Source of the DNA: CAWGMT01 sp963823675
Lineage (GTDB): Bacteria > Planctomycetota > Planctomycetia > Isosphaerales > Isosphaeraceae
Length of the DNA stretch: 64,000 bases
NCBI GenBank assembly: GCA_963823675.1
Contig: CAWGMT010000006.1
Location: 310,001-374,000, forward strand
Direction: 5' to 3'
Part shown: positions 62,173-64,000 of the stretch, piece by piece
Position numbering within the stretch: position 1 is the stretch's first letter
How the letters are laid out: each line of letters starts with the position of its first letter
Position numbers and translations under genes: made by a program
Notes under the pieces: model-generated
Database searches by the model: none
Told to the model about the DNA's origin: nothing
What the model saw: the letters and a program-made list of their open reading frames with translations, nothing else

Positions 62173-62444
62173 GTATGGCCCCTTTCGGTTGCCGGTGTCT
62201 AGGTATCCCGCCGTGCTCCGTCGCCACACGCCGCTCATCAAACTGGACGCGCGAATTTCCCGCATCCAGCTTGCCGACAAGGCTGTTTCTTGTCGTGCGA
62301 CACACATCGCTTGCGGGCGACGCGCCCTCGCCGCCTGGGGTTTCCGGTGTTGCGTGGAATCTCCAGTTTCCCGCCCCTCTTTGCCGTTGATTTATATGTC
62401 ACGCCAGGGTAGGTTTAACTGTTGACCGGACGCGAGGGACACGG

Positions 62445-62736
62445 ATGGATGCGAGGATAATCTGGGACCTGGAAGACGATCCCGATGGGAACGTCCAGCA
62501 CCTCCGGGAGCATGACCTATCTATCGAAGAGGCCGAAGAAGTATTGCTGAACCCTCATAGTAGCCGTGCCCGTGAGCCACAGCTCGGGATTGCCAACGGC
62601 GTTTGGCTGGACCTCGACTGGCCGGCACTTGGCCGTGGTTTATGAGCTGGTAGACGACGACCCGTTGACGCTACGGCCGGTCACTGCGTACGACGCACCA
62701 CCGCCGGGCCCGAAGCAGAAACGGAGGAGGAGATGA
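62445..62736 (+). pseudogene. BrnT-like toxin gene with a frameshift
   Basis: From ATG 62445 the frame gives MDARIIWDLEDDPDGNVQHL and REHDLSIEEAEEVLLNPHSS, close to BrnT-type ribonuclease toxins. It breaks near 62595 and stops at 62645. The other frame carries FGWTSTGRHLAVVYELVDDD and PLTLRPVTAYDAPPPGPK to 62736, the usual end. That end overlaps the start of the next gene as ATGA. Restored length would be about 96 residues. Confidence 0.7.
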
Positions 62737-63173
62737 AGGCGCGACGCATTTTTCGCCCGAGAACCAAGAGCCCAGAGGAGCGGCTCCGAGAGAGAGCGCT
62801 GCGGGCGAAGCTACAAACGACCAAGCCTTCGCTGGAGGATCTGATTCGGGTGGGCGAATGTGATCCCCGGGCTGTGATGACCATGGGAATGTACTTCGAT
62901 ATTCAAGGTGCCTTGCAGGCTCTGAAGCGGGAGCGCCAGCGCTCCCGTCTGAGCATCGCGGACGTGGCCGAGCGATCAGGCCTCGACCGGGCGGTCGTAA
63001 GCCGGCTCGAGAACGGCAAACAAGATAACCCCACGGTCGCGACCTTGATGCGCTACGCAGCGGCGATCGGCAAGCGCTTTTTGTGGTGCTTCGAGGATCT
63101 CGCGACGGAGGTGCAGGGCCACCGCGGGAGCGCAGGCAACGGCCCATCGCGGAGGCGGAAATCTCCACGTTGA
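62733..63173 (+). CDS. XRE-family HTH protein, probable antitoxin of the BrnT-like toxin
   Basis: 146 residues with GGAGGAGG just before ATG 62733. The front is basic (RRIFRPRTKSPEERLRERAL). The helix-turn-helix lies at ~70-120: LKRERQRSRLSIADVAERSG, LDRAVVSRLENGKQDNP, TVATLMRYAAAIGKRFLW. The 4-bp overlap with the broken toxin gene suggests a TA operon in which the antitoxin survives. The tail is basic and disordered. Confidence 0.85.
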   Translation: MKARRIFRPRTKSPEERLRERALRAKLQTTKPSLEDLIRVGECDPRAVMTMGMYFDIQGALQALKRERQRSRLSIADVAERSGLDRAVVSRLENGKQDNPTVATLMRYAAAIGKRFLWCFEDLATEVQGHRGSAGNGPSRRRKSPR

Positions 63174-63229
63174 TCGATAGCCCGACTCTCGATCACCCAG
63201 CTCTCCTCGGGGACGCGAAAGGTTGAGCC

Positions 63230-63475
63230 ATGAGCAGACTCGTGCCTCGGAACGTCGCATTCCGCGTGGCTCTGGTATGGGCTGCGCTGGTGCTTCAGGA
63301 AGGTTGCCAGCAAAAAGAACCGATTACATCGTGGAATTCAGCCAGAATGCTCGAAGTCAAGAAGGAGTGGCAAACACTGTATGATTCTTTTCCAGTGCGG
63401 TCCTGGTCAAAGCTCAATTTCGGTGAAAGAACGACGATGCTTCATGGCGTTCTCAAGAGGCGGTTGTCTCATCAG
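63230..63475 (+). pseudogene. start of a short exported protein, broken
   Basis: ATG 63230 after AAAGG opens MSRLVPRNVAFRVALVWAAL with a lipoprotein-like LQEGC, then RMLEVKKEWQTLYDSFPVRS. Beyond about 63470 this frame loses meaning (it runs to 63754), while another frame carries the SUMF1/WD40 protein below. It may be the lost front end of that protein or of a DUF1559-like one. No family recognised. Confidence 0.4.
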
Positions 63476-64000
63476 GTTATGAAGACTGTCCCATCGATGA
63501 CCCGCCTGGTCCGTCCTCCGATGATCCGGCAAGCAGTTCATCGAATGGGAATGTCGTGGCTCGCGGCGGCTTTGGGGGCAGTTCGCTGGAAACCTCGCGT
63601 TCTGCGAATCGGGGGGATGAGTTCCCTTGGCATGGATCGGGCGGCATTGGATTTCGTGTCGCCAGAAGCGATTCGAGGGATTGGGAGGAGAGACTACGGG
63701 CTGTGGCCGCCAGAGACACTGCCACCACGCTTTCAGGGCATACCGCTACGATAATGTCCGTGGCATTCAGCCCGAACGGCAAGACGTTGGCATCAGGAAG
63801 CGAGGATTGGACAATCAGGCTTTGGGACGTGGCGACCCGCAAGAATACGGCGACTCTCAACGGCCATGGACATCGCGTCGTTTCCGTGGCGTTCAGCCCC
63901 GATGGCAAGACCTTGGCCTCGGCGAGCGGGGACCGGACAGTCAAACTGTGGGACGTGGCGACCGGCAAGAACGCCGCAACCTTCAAGGGACACAAATCCG
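63427..64000 (+). CDS. SUMF1-like tail followed by WD40 repeats (runs off the right edge)
   Basis: Frame 1 is open from 63430 to the window end. It reads KNDDASWRSQEAVVSSGY, then NVVARGGFGGSSLETSRSAN and GGIGFRVARSDSRDWEERL, which resembles the end of a formylglycine-generating-enzyme (SUMF1) domain. Then come WD40 blades: LSGHTATIMSVAFSPNGKTL, ASGSEDWTIRLWDVATRKN, VVSVAFSPDGKTLASASGDR. No start was found in this frame before the SUMF1 part; a TGA precedes it at 63424-63426, so the 5' end is damaged or lies in another frame. Planctomycetes often carry WD40 and SUMF1 domains in one protein. Confidence 0.65.

Overview
The window reads as chromosomal DNA of a high-GC planctomycete, most likely of the Isosphaeraceae type. 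The marker families are typical of that group: DUF1501 and DUF1549/DUF1553 proteins, a DUF1559 protein, DUF1080 domains, Uma2 proteins, an N-terminal LEQRVLLS-type motif on a giant surface protein, a PEP-CTERM protein, and many Ser/Thr kinases beside ECF sigma factors. No rRNA, tRNA or CRISPR array was seen. The assignment is by gene content only.

Layout. 0-4 kb: the tail of a TPR membrane protein, a DUF433 antitoxin with a broken toxin, a LarA-like nickel lactate racemase and a secreted DUF1080 protein. 4.3-7.9 kb: an ECF sigma factor overlapping a zinc-finger kinase (frameshifted), then a broken PD-(D/E)XK nuclease gene with a 12-bp tandem repeat. 8-16.4 kb: four tandem paralogues of a secreted TPR-CHAT protease-like family, each altered differently. 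16.4-24.8 kb: a decayed DUF1549/1553 + Uma2 + DUF1501 set, an intact DUF1501 gene, an orphan MalK-type ATPase and a PEP-CTERM protein. 25-38.5 kb: two large kinases flanking a 6.7-kb FG-GAP repeat ORF that runs into a double FHA module. 38.8-39.4 kb: a ParDE pair.

39.5-47 kb is the most interesting part. On the minus strand it holds a peptide export locus: an overlooked 57-codon gene for a double-glycine leader peptide, an HlyD-family adaptor, a C39-peptidase ABC transporter and a second NHLP-type ABC transporter. The two transporters are joined in frame through a 19-residue repeat linker. A divergent ECF sigma factor lies upstream. No peptide-modifying enzyme is visible, so the substrate may be an unmodified or remotely modified secreted peptide.

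47-64 kb is mosaic. It has intact OsmC, esterase, cytochrome P460, MazF/antitoxin, DUF433 and HTH genes, and a 1423-residue kinase-cyclase-ATPase fusion whose cyclase metal ligands look lost. Between them lie many fragments: three copies of one gene with different internal deletions, toxin remnants and WD40 remnants.

More than twenty genes or fragments carry single-base frameshifts where the next frame continues the same protein. Some are surely real decay (the multi-broken DUF1501 and DUF1549 genes). Isolated breaks in otherwise intact kinases and transporters could be sequencing errors. Frameshifted genes are listed as they stand in this sequence, with the break located.
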